Shown here: one piece after another, positions 1 through 7,684 of the stretch
Layout of the letters: the number at the start of each line of letters is the position of its first letter
Position numbering within the stretch: the stretch's first letter is position 1
Assembly: GCA_902577425.1 (NCBI GenBank)
Contig: CACGZD010000006.1
Span: 1-64,000, forward strand
DNA length: 64,000 nucleotides
Direction of reading: 5' to 3'
Origin: an uncultured Alphaproteobacteria bacterium
GTDB taxonomy: Bacteria > Pseudomonadota > Alphaproteobacteria > HIMB59 > GCA-002718135
Notes under the pieces: generated by a model
Database searches by the model: none
What the model saw: only the letters and a program-made list of their open reading frames with translations
What the model was told of the DNA's origin: nothing
Translations under genes and position numbers: made by a program

Positions 1-1275
1 AATGATATTCATATTAAATCCCAGCTTGGTAGATACCGTATGCGTGGTATGGCATTGATGAAGAAAATTCCTCATTGGGATGATCTTACTTTTTTACCAG
101 GTACTCTAACTAGATTTGTTATCGAAGGATATAGAGAGAAGTGCGAAACTAAAACTGTAATAGGTCCAAATTGTAAAAATCCAATTAAATTAGATATACC
201 AATCTATATTACTAGTATGAGTTTTGGTGCACTTTCATATGAAGCAAAAACAGCACTTGCTCGAGGCGCAACAATGGCCGGTAGTGCAACATGCTCTGGT
301 GAAGGTGGCATGATACCTGATGAAAGACGTTATTCACAATTATGGTATTATCAATGTATACAATCAAGGTATGGATTTAATCCTCATCATGCACAACTAG
401 CTGATGGCATTGAAGTTTTTATTGGACAAGGTCAAAAAGTTGGTATGGGAGGGCATTTAATGGGTCAAAAGGTTACTGATCAAGTTGCTGAAATGAGATC
501 TCTTCCTGCTGGTATAGATCAAAGATCTCCAGCACGACATCCTGATTGGCTAGGTCCTGATGATTTAGCTTTAAAAGTTGAAGAATTAAGAGAACTTACT
601 GACAATCAAGTTCCTATACAATTAAAATTAGGCGCAGCAAAAGTTTATGATGATGTGCGTATGGCTGCAAAGTGTAATCCAGATTCAATTTACTTAGATT
701 GTATGGAAGGATCAACTGGTGCAGGCCCACACATTGCTGCTGCAAATACAGGTATCCCAGGAATAGCTGCAGTAAGAGAAGCTAGAAGGGCTTTAGATGA
801 TGTGGGAAAAACTGGTGAAGTAACTTTAGTTTTTGCTGGAGGAATTAGGGATGGAGCAGATATGGCTAAAGCTCTTGCTCTTGGAGCAGACGCTATAGCA
901 GTTGGAACAGGAGCATTAGTTGCATTAAATTGTAACAAAGATATACCTGAAGCTGATTTTGAAAAAGAACTAGGAGTAGAAGCTGGTCTTTGCTATCATT
1001 GTCATACTGGTAGATGTCCTGTTGGTGTTGCTACACAAGATCCAAAGTTAAGAAAACGTTTAAATCCAGATGATGCAGCTCTTAGAGTTTATAATTATTT
1101 GCATTCCATGACTCTAGAAGCTCAATTATTAGCTAGAGCATGTGGAAAAACAAATATCCATTCGCTTGAACCTGAAGACCTAGCTGCATTAACTATGGAA
1201 GCATCTGCTTTAGCAAAAGTTCCTTTAGCAGGAACAGAGTACACTGTAGGTGTAGATAACTTCCATTCAATTTAG
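1..1275 (+). CDS. glxD: Glutamate synthase-like FMN domain protein (GlxD/MgsC type), 5'-partial
   Basis: The reading frame is open to the left edge, so the gene starts outside the window. 424 residues remain of a family of about 440. It corresponds to the FMN-binding barrel of the glutamate synthase large subunit as a separate protein, as in glxD of rhizobial glxABCD and mgsC of N-methylglutamate synthase. Visible family marks are the IPHWDDLTFLPGTLTRF start region, SGEGGM near residue 100 (window numbering), a glycine-rich FMN/phosphate loop (FAGGIRDGADMAKALALGADA) and a cysteine cluster near residue 335 (CYHCHTGRCPVG) fitting the 3Fe-4S site. It probably transfers amide nitrogen or methylamine onto 2-oxoglutarate together with upstream subunits not in the window. 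GlxD and MgsC cannot be separated from sequence alone. A type III glutamine synthetase nearby fits either route. Confidence 0.9.
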   Translation, partial: NDIHIKSQLGRYRMRGMALMKKIPHWDDLTFLPGTLTRFVIEGYREKCETKTVIGPNCKNPIKLDIPIYITSMSFGALSYEAKTALARGATMAGSATCSGEGGMIPDERRYSQLWYYQCIQSRYGFNPHHAQLADGIEVFIGQGQKVGMGGHLMGQKVTDQVAEMRSLPAGIDQRSPARHPDWLGPDDLALKVEELRELTDNQVPIQLKLGAAKVYDDVRMAAKCNPDSIYLDCMEGSTGAGPHIAAANTGIPGIAAVREARRALDDVGKTGEVTLVFAGGIRDGADMAKALALGADAIAVGTGALVALNCNKDIPEADFEKELGVEAGLCYHCHTGRCPVGVATQDPKLRKRLNPDDAALRVYNYLHSMTLEAQLLARACGKTNIHSLEPEDLAALTMEASALAKVPLAGTEYTVGVDNFHSI

Positions 1276-1285
1276 GAGAATACTG

Positions 1286-1684
1286 ATGGCTAAAAAAAAG
1301 AAAAATAAAACTAGCTCAAAGAAAAAAGACTCAGGTATTAAAACAGCTAGAGAAAAAATGATTGGTCAGCATATAGGTTATAGATATGATGTAAATCTTC
1401 TACCAGACTATACTAGACTTACACCTTTTTTAAAAAAATATATAGAAACTATGGGTTGGGATGATCTTAATTGGCTTGAAGATGTTCATATGGGTTATGA
1501 AAATGATAAACCTGCAGTTTTTGATAGAAATATAAATGGATGGGTGACTACTCCAAAAAATCTTAAGCTACCCAAAGATCAACAAGATAGAGATATGATA
1601 GCAAGAGAATTATTGATAAAATTTCAAATGTCTCCAAATCATCCTTTAGTTGTATTAAAGAAAGCTTATAAGAAATTTGATTAA
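1286..1684 (+). CDS. Small lysine-rich protein of unknown function following glxD
   Basis: 132 residues with a basic N-terminus (about ten lysines in the first sixteen residues) followed by an ordered-looking region rich in aromatic residues (YRYDVNLLPDYTRLTPFL, WDDLNWLEDVHMGYEN). I do not recognise the family. The start is the ATG 10 bases after the glxD stop. Its ribosome-binding site AGGAGAA overlaps the end of glxD, so the two are almost certainly one transcript. Its 3' end overlaps the convergent gene at 1681 by 4 bases. No signal peptide or membrane segment is visible, so it should be cytoplasmic. The basic tail could bind nucleic acid or an acidic partner, but that is a guess. Confidence 0.75.
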   Translation: MAKKKKNKTSSKKKDSGIKTAREKMIGQHIGYRYDVNLLPDYTRLTPFLKKYIETMGWDDLNWLEDVHMGYENDKPAVFDRNINGWVTTPKNLKLPKDQQDRDMIARELLIKFQMSPNHPLVVLKKAYKKFD

Positions 1685-2226
1685 GATATTTGACTTAATT
1701 GATTTTTTAATGGACTAAAAAAAAGTATTTCAATATTTTCATTTAGAGCAGGATTGAAGAAAAAGTTGTGCCAAAAAGTATATTGCCATTTTGGATCATT
1801 TTTTTTAAGTTTTTTTATAGATATAGGAAATAGAAAACCAGTCTCATTTTCATAAAATTGAACATTTGATTTTTTTAAATTTAGAAGTTTTTTAAAAAGT
1901 AATGAATCTTTATCAAAAGTTGCAGTGAAAGAACCTTCAAAATTATCAGGAGTATTATAATATTCAGAAGAGAGAAATTTTACAGCTTTATCAAATCTAA
2001 TTTCTGGTTCATGTGTTTGTTTAATCATAAATTCAAACATTTTTGCAGTATTTAAGCAGTCTTTTTCAATTAATACAGATCGGACATCACAAACCTCTTT
2101 ATTTGTTTTAATATTGATTATTTTTGCAGTAGTTCCTTCAGAAGGTTTTCCACTAAACATTCTGAAATTTCGTTGTCTTAGGCTACATTGCCAAGTAACA
2201 AAGTCACTCCATCCAACTTTAGGCAT
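1681..2226 (-). CDS. Unknown protein downstream of type III glutamine synthetase
   Basis: 181 residues from the ATG at 2226. One codon upstream is a TTG that is less likely to be used. It lies 9 bases after the stop of the glutamine synthetase on the same strand, so they are probably co-transcribed. I do not recognise the family. The N-terminus (PKVGWSDFVTWQCSLRQRNF) is rich in Trp, Cys and Arg, and the middle is a mixed alpha/beta pattern without membrane segments. The position suggests a role linked to the amide or methylamide synthetase, for example a regulatory partner, but nothing in the sequence shows this. Confidence 0.7.
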   Translation of the reverse strand: MPKVGWSDFVTWQCSLRQRNFRMFSGKPSEGTTAKIINIKTNKEVCDVRSVLIEKDCLNTAKMFEFMIKQTHEPEIRFDKAVKFLSSEYYNTPDNFEGSFTATFDKDSLLFKKLLNLKKSNVQFYENETGFLFPISIKKLKKNDPKWQYTFWHNFFFNPALNENIEILFFSPLKNQLSQIS

Positions 2227-2235
2227 CAATAATTT

Positions 2236-3594
2236 TTAACAATCTAATGTATTGTCTTTTTCCCACTGGGTAATAATATTCGATTTAATAGATTTTTTTG
2301 CCCCTTTGAATCCAATTTTTTTCTCATTGGATGCGTTATATTTTTTTATTTCTCTTTTTTTCAAAGTTATATAAGAATTAATTACTTCTTTACCAAAAGC
2401 AGCTTTCAATACTTTACTATTTTCTAAATTAGTTAGCGCTTGTTGTAAATTTAAGGGCAGTTTTTTTGCTCCTTTAACTTTATGAGCTTCCTCATACATA
2501 TTAACATTAACTGGTTTACCTGGATTTCTTTTTTTCTCAATACCATCAATTCCTGCAGCTAGTATTCCAGCTTGTAATAAGTACGGATTAGTTGCACCAT
2601 CCATTAAACGCAATTCAAATCTTCCAGATCCAGGAACACGTATCATATGAGTCCGGTTATTTCCAGAATAGGTGATAGTATTTGGCGACCATGTTGCTCC
2701 TGAAGCAGTTACTGGAGCATTTATTCTTTTGTAACTATTAATAGTTGGATTAAACCAGGCTGTTAAAGCTTCAGCAGAATGCATAATACCACCCATAAAA
2801 TTATATGCTGTTTTTGATAAACCTAAATTATCTTTTTTATCTAAAAATAAATTTTTATTTTTTTTATTCCAAATTGATAAATGAGCATGACACCCATTCC
2901 CAGTTTTGTTAATAAAAGGTTTAGGCATAAATGTAGCTCTTAATCCTGATTTTTCAGCTAATGTCCTAACCATGAATTTAAAAAAAACATGACGGTCAGC
3001 AGTTTGAAGACAATCTGAAAAATCCCAATTCATTTCAAATTGACCATTAGCATCTTCATGATCATTTTGGTAAGGTCCCCATCCTAGCATAATCATACAA
3101 TCACAAATTCCTTTAATTAAATCATATTGTCTCATTAAAGCAGATTGATCATAACAAGGTTTATCTGCAATATCATTTTGATCGGCTATAGTATCACCAG
3201 AAGGAGATATTAAAAAATACTCACATTCAACACCGCTTTTAAGATACATATTCTTTTTAGCTAGTTTATTAATTTGATTTCTTAACATCACTCTTGGAGA
3301 TGCTTCTACAGGTTTTCCGTTCATCCATAGATCAGCTGCTAACCAAGCTACATCCATTTGCCAAGGAAGTTGAATCATACTTTTAGGATCTGGAATTGCT
3401 GCCATGTCAGGATCAGAAGGAGACATATCTAAATAAGTAGAGAAACCAGCAAAGCCCGCACCATCTTTTTGCATTTCTTTTATAGATTGAGCAGGAACTA
3501 ATTTGGATCTTAGTACTCCAAAAAAGTCTACATAACTTATCAAAAAGTATTTTATTTTTTTCTTTTTTGCAATCTCCGCTAGATTTATAGCCAT
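2236..3594 (-). CDS. glnT: Type III glutamine synthetase family (GlnT / gamma-glutamylmethylamide synthetase-like)
   Basis: 452 residues, the usual length for the GlnT/GmaS group. It joins ammonia or methylamine to glutamate using ATP. The GS catalytic fold is clear: Glu ligands in GVECEYFLIS and DHEDANGQFEMNW, the His loop TGNGCHAHLSIWN, and the Arg-rich substrate strand GNNRTHMIRVPGSGRFELR. The start ATG has a good AAGGAG site 7 bases upstream. With the glxD/mgsC-type gene nearby, two readings fit: ammonium assimilation into glutamine (GlnT), or the first step of methylamine use (GmaS) through gamma-glutamylmethylamide and N-methylglutamate. Sequence reading alone does not decide. No adenylylation-loop assignment is attempted. 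Confidence 0.9.
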   Translation of the reverse strand: MAINLAEIAKKKKIKYFLISYVDFFGVLRSKLVPAQSIKEMQKDGAGFAGFSTYLDMSPSDPDMAAIPDPKSMIQLPWQMDVAWLAADLWMNGKPVEASPRVMLRNQINKLAKKNMYLKSGVECEYFLISPSGDTIADQNDIADKPCYDQSALMRQYDLIKGICDCMIMLGWGPYQNDHEDANGQFEMNWDFSDCLQTADRHVFFKFMVRTLAEKSGLRATFMPKPFINKTGNGCHAHLSIWNKKNKNLFLDKKDNLGLSKTAYNFMGGIMHSAEALTAWFNPTINSYKRINAPVTASGATWSPNTITYSGNNRTHMIRVPGSGRFELRLMDGATNPYLLQAGILAAGIDGIEKKRNPGKPVNVNMYEEAHKVKGAKKLPLNLQQALTNLENSKVLKAAFGKEVINSYITLKKREIKKYNASNEKKIGFKGAKKSIKSNIITQWEKDNTLDC

Positions 3595-3712
3595 TTTAAC
3601 TCCTTAAATATTTCAATAACAGATTAATAAACCTCAAATAATAATTAATAAATACATTTTTTATAAATCATTTAATAAGTAATCGATAATACTTTTTACT
3701 ATAAATATCCAA

Positions 3713-4561
3713 ATGAAAGCAATTATATTGAATCTTATAGCGTGGGGAACATTGCCCATAATGGACGGAATGGCAAAATATTTAAGTACCCAGATGCATT
3801 TTGTAGAAGTTGTATGGGCAAGATATTTTTTTATGGTTGTATTAAGTCTTCCAATCACTTTTTTCTTTTTTAGAAGATACCTTACGTGGCCACAAAATTT
3901 TTTACTTCAAATGTCTAGAAGTATTTTTTTATTTTTATCAACTATTTGTTTTTTTTATGCTATCTCTGTCATTTCTCTAGCAAAATCTCTTACATTGGCT
4001 TTTGTTGCTCCAATCTTTGTTACAATTTTATCTGCTTTGTTATTAAAAGAAAAAGTTGGGATTCATCGATGGGGTGCAGTATTTGTAGGATTTATTGGAG
4101 CACTTATTATCATTCAACCAGGTATTATTAAAATTAACCTAGCATCAATAGCTAGTCTTGGAGCAGGAATATCTTATGCATTTTATGTAATTTCAACCAG
4201 AAAACTTTCATCTTTTGACAACCCCTATCTTACATTAATATTTACTGGTGTATTTGGCGCTATAATAATAAGTATTATTGTTCCATATTATTGGACAACG
4301 CCAAATATTAATCAATGGCTATTAATGATTAGTCTAGCGGCAGTTGGAATGTTCGCTCATTTTTGTTTAATCTTATCATTAAACTATGCTGAAGCATCTA
4401 AGCTTGCTCCTTTAGCTTACTTTGAAATAGTTAATAATATTTTAATTGGTTATTATTTCTTTGGCGACTTTCCAAATAAATGGTTATGGTTAGGTCTATT
4501 TTTTATTGTATCAAGTGGAATTTATATTTCAATAAGAGAAGTGAAAAAATTAAATTTATAA
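3713..4561 (+). CDS. EamA/DMT-family transporter
   Basis: 282 residues with about ten hydrophobic segments in two similar halves, the drug/metabolite transporter layout. Family features are the first helix with PIMDGMAKYL, VEVVWARYF in the second helix and an acidic-basic loop LLKEKVGIHRWGAV after the first half. It is probably an inner-membrane exporter or permease for small metabolites. The substrate cannot be read from sequence. Only 3 bases separate it from a second EamA gene, so the pair may be co-expressed or form a heteromer. It is divergent from the glutamine synthetase across a 118-base spacer. No clear ribosome-binding site precedes the ATG, so a slightly different start is possible. 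Confidence 0.88.
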   Translation: MKAIILNLIAWGTLPIMDGMAKYLSTQMHFVEVVWARYFFMVVLSLPITFFFFRRYLTWPQNFLLQMSRSIFLFLSTICFFYAISVISLAKSLTLAFVAPIFVTILSALLLKEKVGIHRWGAVFVGFIGALIIIQPGIIKINLASIASLGAGISYAFYVISTRKLSSFDNPYLTLIFTGVFGAIIISIIVPYYWTTPNINQWLLMISLAAVGMFAHFCLILSLNYAEASKLAPLAYFEIVNNILIGYYFFGDFPNKWLWLGLFFIVSSGIYISIREVKKLNL

Positions 4562-4564
4562 AAT

Positions 4565-5461
4565 ATGAATTTAACAAATAAACAAAAAGGGTTAGCATTA
4601 TCTTTAATAGGTGTATTATTAATAACTCCTGACTCATTATTTATTCGTTTAATTGATCTTGGCGCTTGGGAGTTAGTTTTTTATAGAGGCCTAGTTCCTT
4701 GTATATGTTTGTTAATTGTATTAAGTTTTTATTATAGATCACAATTCATAAAATCTTTTTTAGTATTAGGCATCCCTGGCTTATTTTATGCAATATTAAT
4801 TGCTTTAGGAAGTACTACATTTGTTATTTCAATTGAGAATACATATGTTGCTAATACTTTAATTATGATTGCATTACTTCCTTTTGCAACCGCTATTTTA
4901 AGTTCAATTTTTTTAAAGGAACATCCAAGTAAAAGAATGTGGCTAACTATAATAGCTTGTTTTACTGTAGTTTTATTTATATTTTATGACTCTTATCAGG
5001 GTAATCGTTTATATGGTGATTTTTTTGGCTTACTAACAGCTGTAATGGTTGGTGGTAGTGCGGTAGTTGTTCGTTATGGCAAAAACTTTAATTTTTTGCC
5101 TGCACTTTTGTTATCTAAGTTTTTTATTATGTTGATAGCTATAATGTTTATGAAAAACTTCCCTGAAACATTATTTGTAGATCAGAAAAATTTGTATTTA
5201 ATAATTGCGATGGGAGTATTTGCAGTTTTTATTCCCTTAGCTATGATTACTCTAGCTCCTAGATATATACCAGCTTATGAAGTAGAAATCTTTTTTGTTC
5301 TAGAAACTATTTTAGGCCCTGTTTGGGTATGGCTCGTTATTCAAGAACAACCAACAAACAAAACAATTATTGGAGGAGTTTTTATAATTATCATTATATT
5401 TATTCACACATTTCTGGAGCTTAGAGAAAACAAAAAAGTAGAACATAATTCATTAAAATAA
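4565..5461 (+). CDS. EamA/DMT-family transporter
   Basis: 298 residues with about ten membrane segments and the two-repeat EamA pattern (LGAWELVFYRGL in helix 2, IFLKEHPSKRMWLT at the end of the first repeat, PAYEVEIFFVLETILGPVWVWLV in the second). Its ATG is 3 bases after the stop of the previous EamA gene. Tandem EamA genes are common in marine alphaproteobacteria, where they are assigned to amino-acid, nucleoside or osmolyte export. The substrate here is unknown. The C-terminus is a short charged tail typical of a cytoplasmic end. Confidence 0.88.
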   Translation: MNLTNKQKGLALSLIGVLLITPDSLFIRLIDLGAWELVFYRGLVPCICLLIVLSFYYRSQFIKSFLVLGIPGLFYAILIALGSTTFVISIENTYVANTLIMIALLPFATAILSSIFLKEHPSKRMWLTIIACFTVVLFIFYDSYQGNRLYGDFFGLLTAVMVGGSAVVVRYGKNFNFLPALLLSKFFIMLIAIMFMKNFPETLFVDQKNLYLIIAMGVFAVFIPLAMITLAPRYIPAYEVEIFFVLETILGPVWVWLVIQEQPTNKTIIGGVFIIIIIFIHTFLELRENKKVEHNSLK

Positions 5462-5524
5462 TTAAAAATCGCAGAATTCTAGGAAAAAATATACCCATTT
5501 TTCAAAAAAAAAATGAGTTAGAGG

Positions 5525-5553
5525 TTGAATCTCCCCGTAAAAGATATGATAAA
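5525..5553 (+). promoter_or_regulatory. Predicted sigma-70 promoter of the amtB transcript
   Basis: TTGAAT at 5525-5530 and GATAAA at 5548-5553 are separated by exactly 17 bases. The expected start of transcription, near 5560, falls just before the riboswitch at 5567. That positional fit supports the call more than the hexamers alone. No sigma-54 GG-N10-GC element was seen. Confidence 0.5.
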
Positions 5554-5566
5554 GCGATATATTAAT

Positions 5567-5621
5567 CGTTCATCTCATAAGTTGTATGAGACGGAAGTAG
5601 GCTAGGAGACCGAAGGAACGC
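5567..5621 (+). ncRNA. glnA-class glutamine riboswitch in the amtB leader
   Basis: A three-way junction is visible. P1 pairs CGTTC (5567-5571) with GAACG (5616-5620). P2 pairs TCTCATA (5573-5579) with TATGAGA (5585-5591). A short third arm closes GG 5600-5601 with CC 5610-5611. The conserved joining strings I know for glnA RNAs, ACGGAAGTAGG (5591-5601) and CGAAGGAACGC (5611-5621), are both present. glnA-class RNAs bind L-glutamine and control nitrogen genes in cyanobacteria and marine bacteria, and an ammonium transporter is an expected target. A competing hairpin, AAGGAA 5613-5618 with TTCCTT 5623-5628, would break P1 and may be part of the switch. Confidence 0.9.
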
Positions 5622-5702
5622 ATTCCTTTATGTTTTCAAATTACTTTCATTACTTTTTATAGATTAACGATTGTAAAGATAAACTCAAAAAGAGGGGGTC
5701 TA

Positions 5703-6983
5703 ATGACGTTAGAAGAATTAAATGTCTTTGTCACCACACAAGCTAATGTAGGTATGGAAGCTTATTATTGGTGGTGTACAGGACTGATGATTATTATTCA
5801 CGTTGGGTTCTTAATGTATGAAGTAGGGGCAACAAGAATGAAAAATGCCGTTTCTTCAGGTGTGAAAAATTTATTAGCATTTGCATTTATGATTCCAACA
5901 TTTTGGCTATTTGGCTGGTGGATCTATCTAGCATTTCCTGGAGGATTTGTTCCTATAGATTTAGAAGGATATGGAGTTCCATGGAATGTTTCAATGGGAC
6001 CTATGCTAAGTGATCAAGCGACTGGTGTATTTTGGGCAGCTTTTACGCTGTTTGCATGTACAACAGCTTCAATTTTTTCTGGAGCTGTAATAGAAAGAAT
6101 TAGAATAAGTGCTTTTGTATTTTTAGCAGTTATTCTTGGGTCAGTAGTATGGATCTTAGCTGCTTCTTGGGGATGGCATCCTGATGGATGGCTAGTAACA
6201 GGATTTGGTTTTCATGATGTAGCAGCTGCAGGTTGTGTACACACAGTTGCAGGATTATTTGCATTTGGTGTATTACTAAACCTTGGTCCAAGAGTAGGAA
6301 AATATAATGATGATGGATCGGCAAACGACTTAGCAGGTCATAGCTTAGTACTATCATTTGTTGGCTTATTAACTCTAATTGTAGGATTCTTTGGATTCTT
6401 AGGAGCTTGTTTAATTTGGGCAGGATCTGATTTTGGAGGTTGGATAAATATTTATGGTGCTCCAGCTACATTATCATCTTTTGCTTTTAATACTTTAATG
6501 GGTCTAGCAGGTGGTATGATAGGTGCCTTCTGGTGGAGTAAAGGTAATCCATTTTGGATGATGTCAGGAGGATTAGCAGGTATATTTATATGTGCTGGTG
6601 GTCTTGATATTTGGTACCCTGGATTTGCTTTTATTCTTGGAACAATTGCTGGTTGTGTAATTATTCCTGCTAATAATTGGCTTCACAATACTTTTAAAAT
6701 TGATGACTGTGTAGGTGCAGTATCAATTCACGGTGTGTGTGGTATCCTAGGTATGTTGGCTGTAGGTCTCTTTGCTTCTGGTTTTCCAGCTGCAGGAGAT
6801 ATACCTCCATCAAACTTAATGGGACAAATTGTTGGTATCATCACAATGGCGTTAACTGGATTTGTACCTGGCTATGTTATTTCTTTAATTATGAAAATGG
6901 CTGGCTGGTTACGTGTTCCAGATCACGTTCAAGAAGCGGGTATTGACAAAACAGAGCTTGAGCTTCAAGCTTATAACCAGTAA
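5703..6983 (+). CDS. amtB: Ammonium transporter
   Basis: 426 residues with eleven predicted membrane helices and no separate signal peptide. It carries ammonium or ammonia across the inner membrane. The two pore histidines lie in AGCVHTVAGL and VSIHGVCGILG. The Phe-gate region resembles CTTASIFSGAVIERIR. The ATG has a very strong AGAGGGGG ribosome-binding site 5 bases upstream. The leader carries a glutamine riboswitch, so high glutamine is expected to turn expression down. A 57-residue membrane protein follows after 20 bases, then a strong terminator. No glnK gene follows within the window, unlike many amtB operons. Confidence 0.95.
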   Translation: MTLEELNVFVTTQANVGMEAYYWWCTGLMIIIHVGFLMYEVGATRMKNAVSSGVKNLLAFAFMIPTFWLFGWWIYLAFPGGFVPIDLEGYGVPWNVSMGPMLSDQATGVFWAAFTLFACTTASIFSGAVIERIRISAFVFLAVILGSVVWILAASWGWHPDGWLVTGFGFHDVAAAGCVHTVAGLFAFGVLLNLGPRVGKYNDDGSANDLAGHSLVLSFVGLLTLIVGFFGFLGACLIWAGSDFGGWINIYGAPATLSSFAFNTLMGLAGGMIGAFWWSKGNPFWMMSGGLAGIFICAGGLDIWYPGFAFILGTIAGCVIIPANNWLHNTFKIDDCVGAVSIHGVCGILGMLAVGLFASGFPAAGDIPPSNLMGQIVGIITMALTGFVPGYVISLIMKMAGWLRVPDHVQEAGIDKTELELQAYNQ

Positions 6984-7003
6984 CAAAGAGAAAGGAACAT
7001 ATT

Positions 7004-7177
7004 ATGAATACATGGCCTGGACCAGAAAATAGTTGGGAAGGTGTAGATGCTTATTTTACATGGGCTTCCTCATCAGGTATGCTTGTTCTATTCACTTTAG
7101 TTACAGCTGCAATATGCTTAGCCGTGATTATAGCTGCTGCTAGACATGAGTCAGAAGTAGCAGATAGCAACAAGTAA
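7004..7177 (+). CDS. 57-residue single-span membrane protein co-transcribed with amtB
   Basis: The frame runs from ATG 7004 to TAA 7177 with a ribosome-binding site (GAGAAAGGAAC) just upstream. The protein starts MNTWPGPENSWEGVDAYF, has one hydrophobic helix at about residues 26-46 and ends in a short charged tail (RHESEVADSNK). It sits 20 bases after amtB and before the shared terminator at 7193, so it belongs to the riboswitch-controlled unit. I do not know a named family. It could be an accessory subunit or stabiliser of AmtB, which is inference from position only. Confidence 0.8.
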   Translation: MNTWPGPENSWEGVDAYFTWASSSGMLVLFTLVTAAICLAVIIAAARHESEVADSNK

Positions 7178-7192
7178 ACAAATTTTATAAAC

Positions 7193-7227
7193 AAAAAGGG
7201 CAGTATTATTACTGCCCTTTTTTTATT
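7193..7227 (+). terminator. Rho-independent terminator of the amtB operon
   Basis: GGGCAGTA (7198-7205) pairs with TACTGCCC (7210-7217) around loop TTAT. The stem is extended by five A-T pairs and followed by a run of seven T (7218-7224). This is a strong terminator closing the riboswitch-amtB-small protein transcript. Confidence 0.93.
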
Positions 7228-7246
7228 TAAAAATGTATTATAAGTT

Positions 7247-7414
7247 ATGAATTATAAAGTAGTAGAAAACATTCTTAGTAATGTTTATCAATTTGCTTTT
7301 GATAATAAAATTATAGTAGCTGTTTTATGGATTGCTGTTATGTTTTTCTTACTTAGAAAATTATCCAAAAGAGATAATGAATTTTATTTAAAAGATTTTT
7401 TTAAAAAAAAATAA
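7247..7414 (+). CDS. Possible 55-residue single-span membrane protein
   Basis: The frame runs from ATG 7247 to TAA 7414. It has an amphipathic N-terminus, one hydrophobic helix (IIVAVLWIAVMFFLL, about residues 22-36) and a basic C-terminus. No good ribosome-binding site precedes it and it lies directly after the amtB terminator, so it would need its own promoter. Membrane-like composition and a clean frame favour a real gene. The AT-rich background makes chance possible. Confidence 0.45.
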   Translation: MNYKVVENILSNVYQFAFDNKIIVAVLWIAVMFFLLRKLSKRDNEFYLKDFFKKK

Positions 7415-7420
7415 TTTAAA

Positions 7421-7669
7421 TTATTTTTTGGGCACAGTTATTAAAGAGATAAAAATTAAAAAAACAAAACTTATAATTCCACAAAAAACTGAACCAAAAA
7501 AGATAAAAGATAGGGTTAGCATAATATTATCACTATTTAATTTATTAAAAAAGAAAGGACTTTGTAAAATTTGATCAATAAAACATATAAAAGAAAGAAC
7601 CATGAGACCTGTCATAAATCCTCTTTTATAAAATTTAATCCATTTATCTTTTATTAGTGTAATATTCAT
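7421..7669 (-). CDS. Small two-span membrane protein, unknown
   Basis: 82 residues with a basic N-terminus (IKDKWIKFYKRGF) and two hydrophobic segments at about 17-35 and 48-78. It lies 15 bases upstream-side of the MetX-like gene's 3' end on the same strand, so it could be the last gene of that transcript. No family recognised. Short length and AT-rich sequence keep confidence modest. Confidence 0.5.
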   Translation of the reverse strand: MNITLIKDKWIKFYKRGFMTGLMVLSFICFIDQILQSPFFFNKLNSDNIMLTLSFIFFGSVFCGIISFVFLIFISLITVPKK

Positions 7670-7684
7670 AAATATAATTCATCA

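Noticed and set aside
690-938. Minus-strand frame of 82 codons inside glxD
   Set aside because: Lies fully within a conserved plus-strand gene; composition is that of an antisense shadow.
3661-3858. 65-codon minus frame overlapping the EamA start
   Set aside because: Covers the beginning of a well-supported transporter on the other strand and shows no family features.
6130-6357. 75-codon minus frame within amtB
   Set aside because: Antisense to a conserved gene; Leu/His-rich content reflects codon complement.
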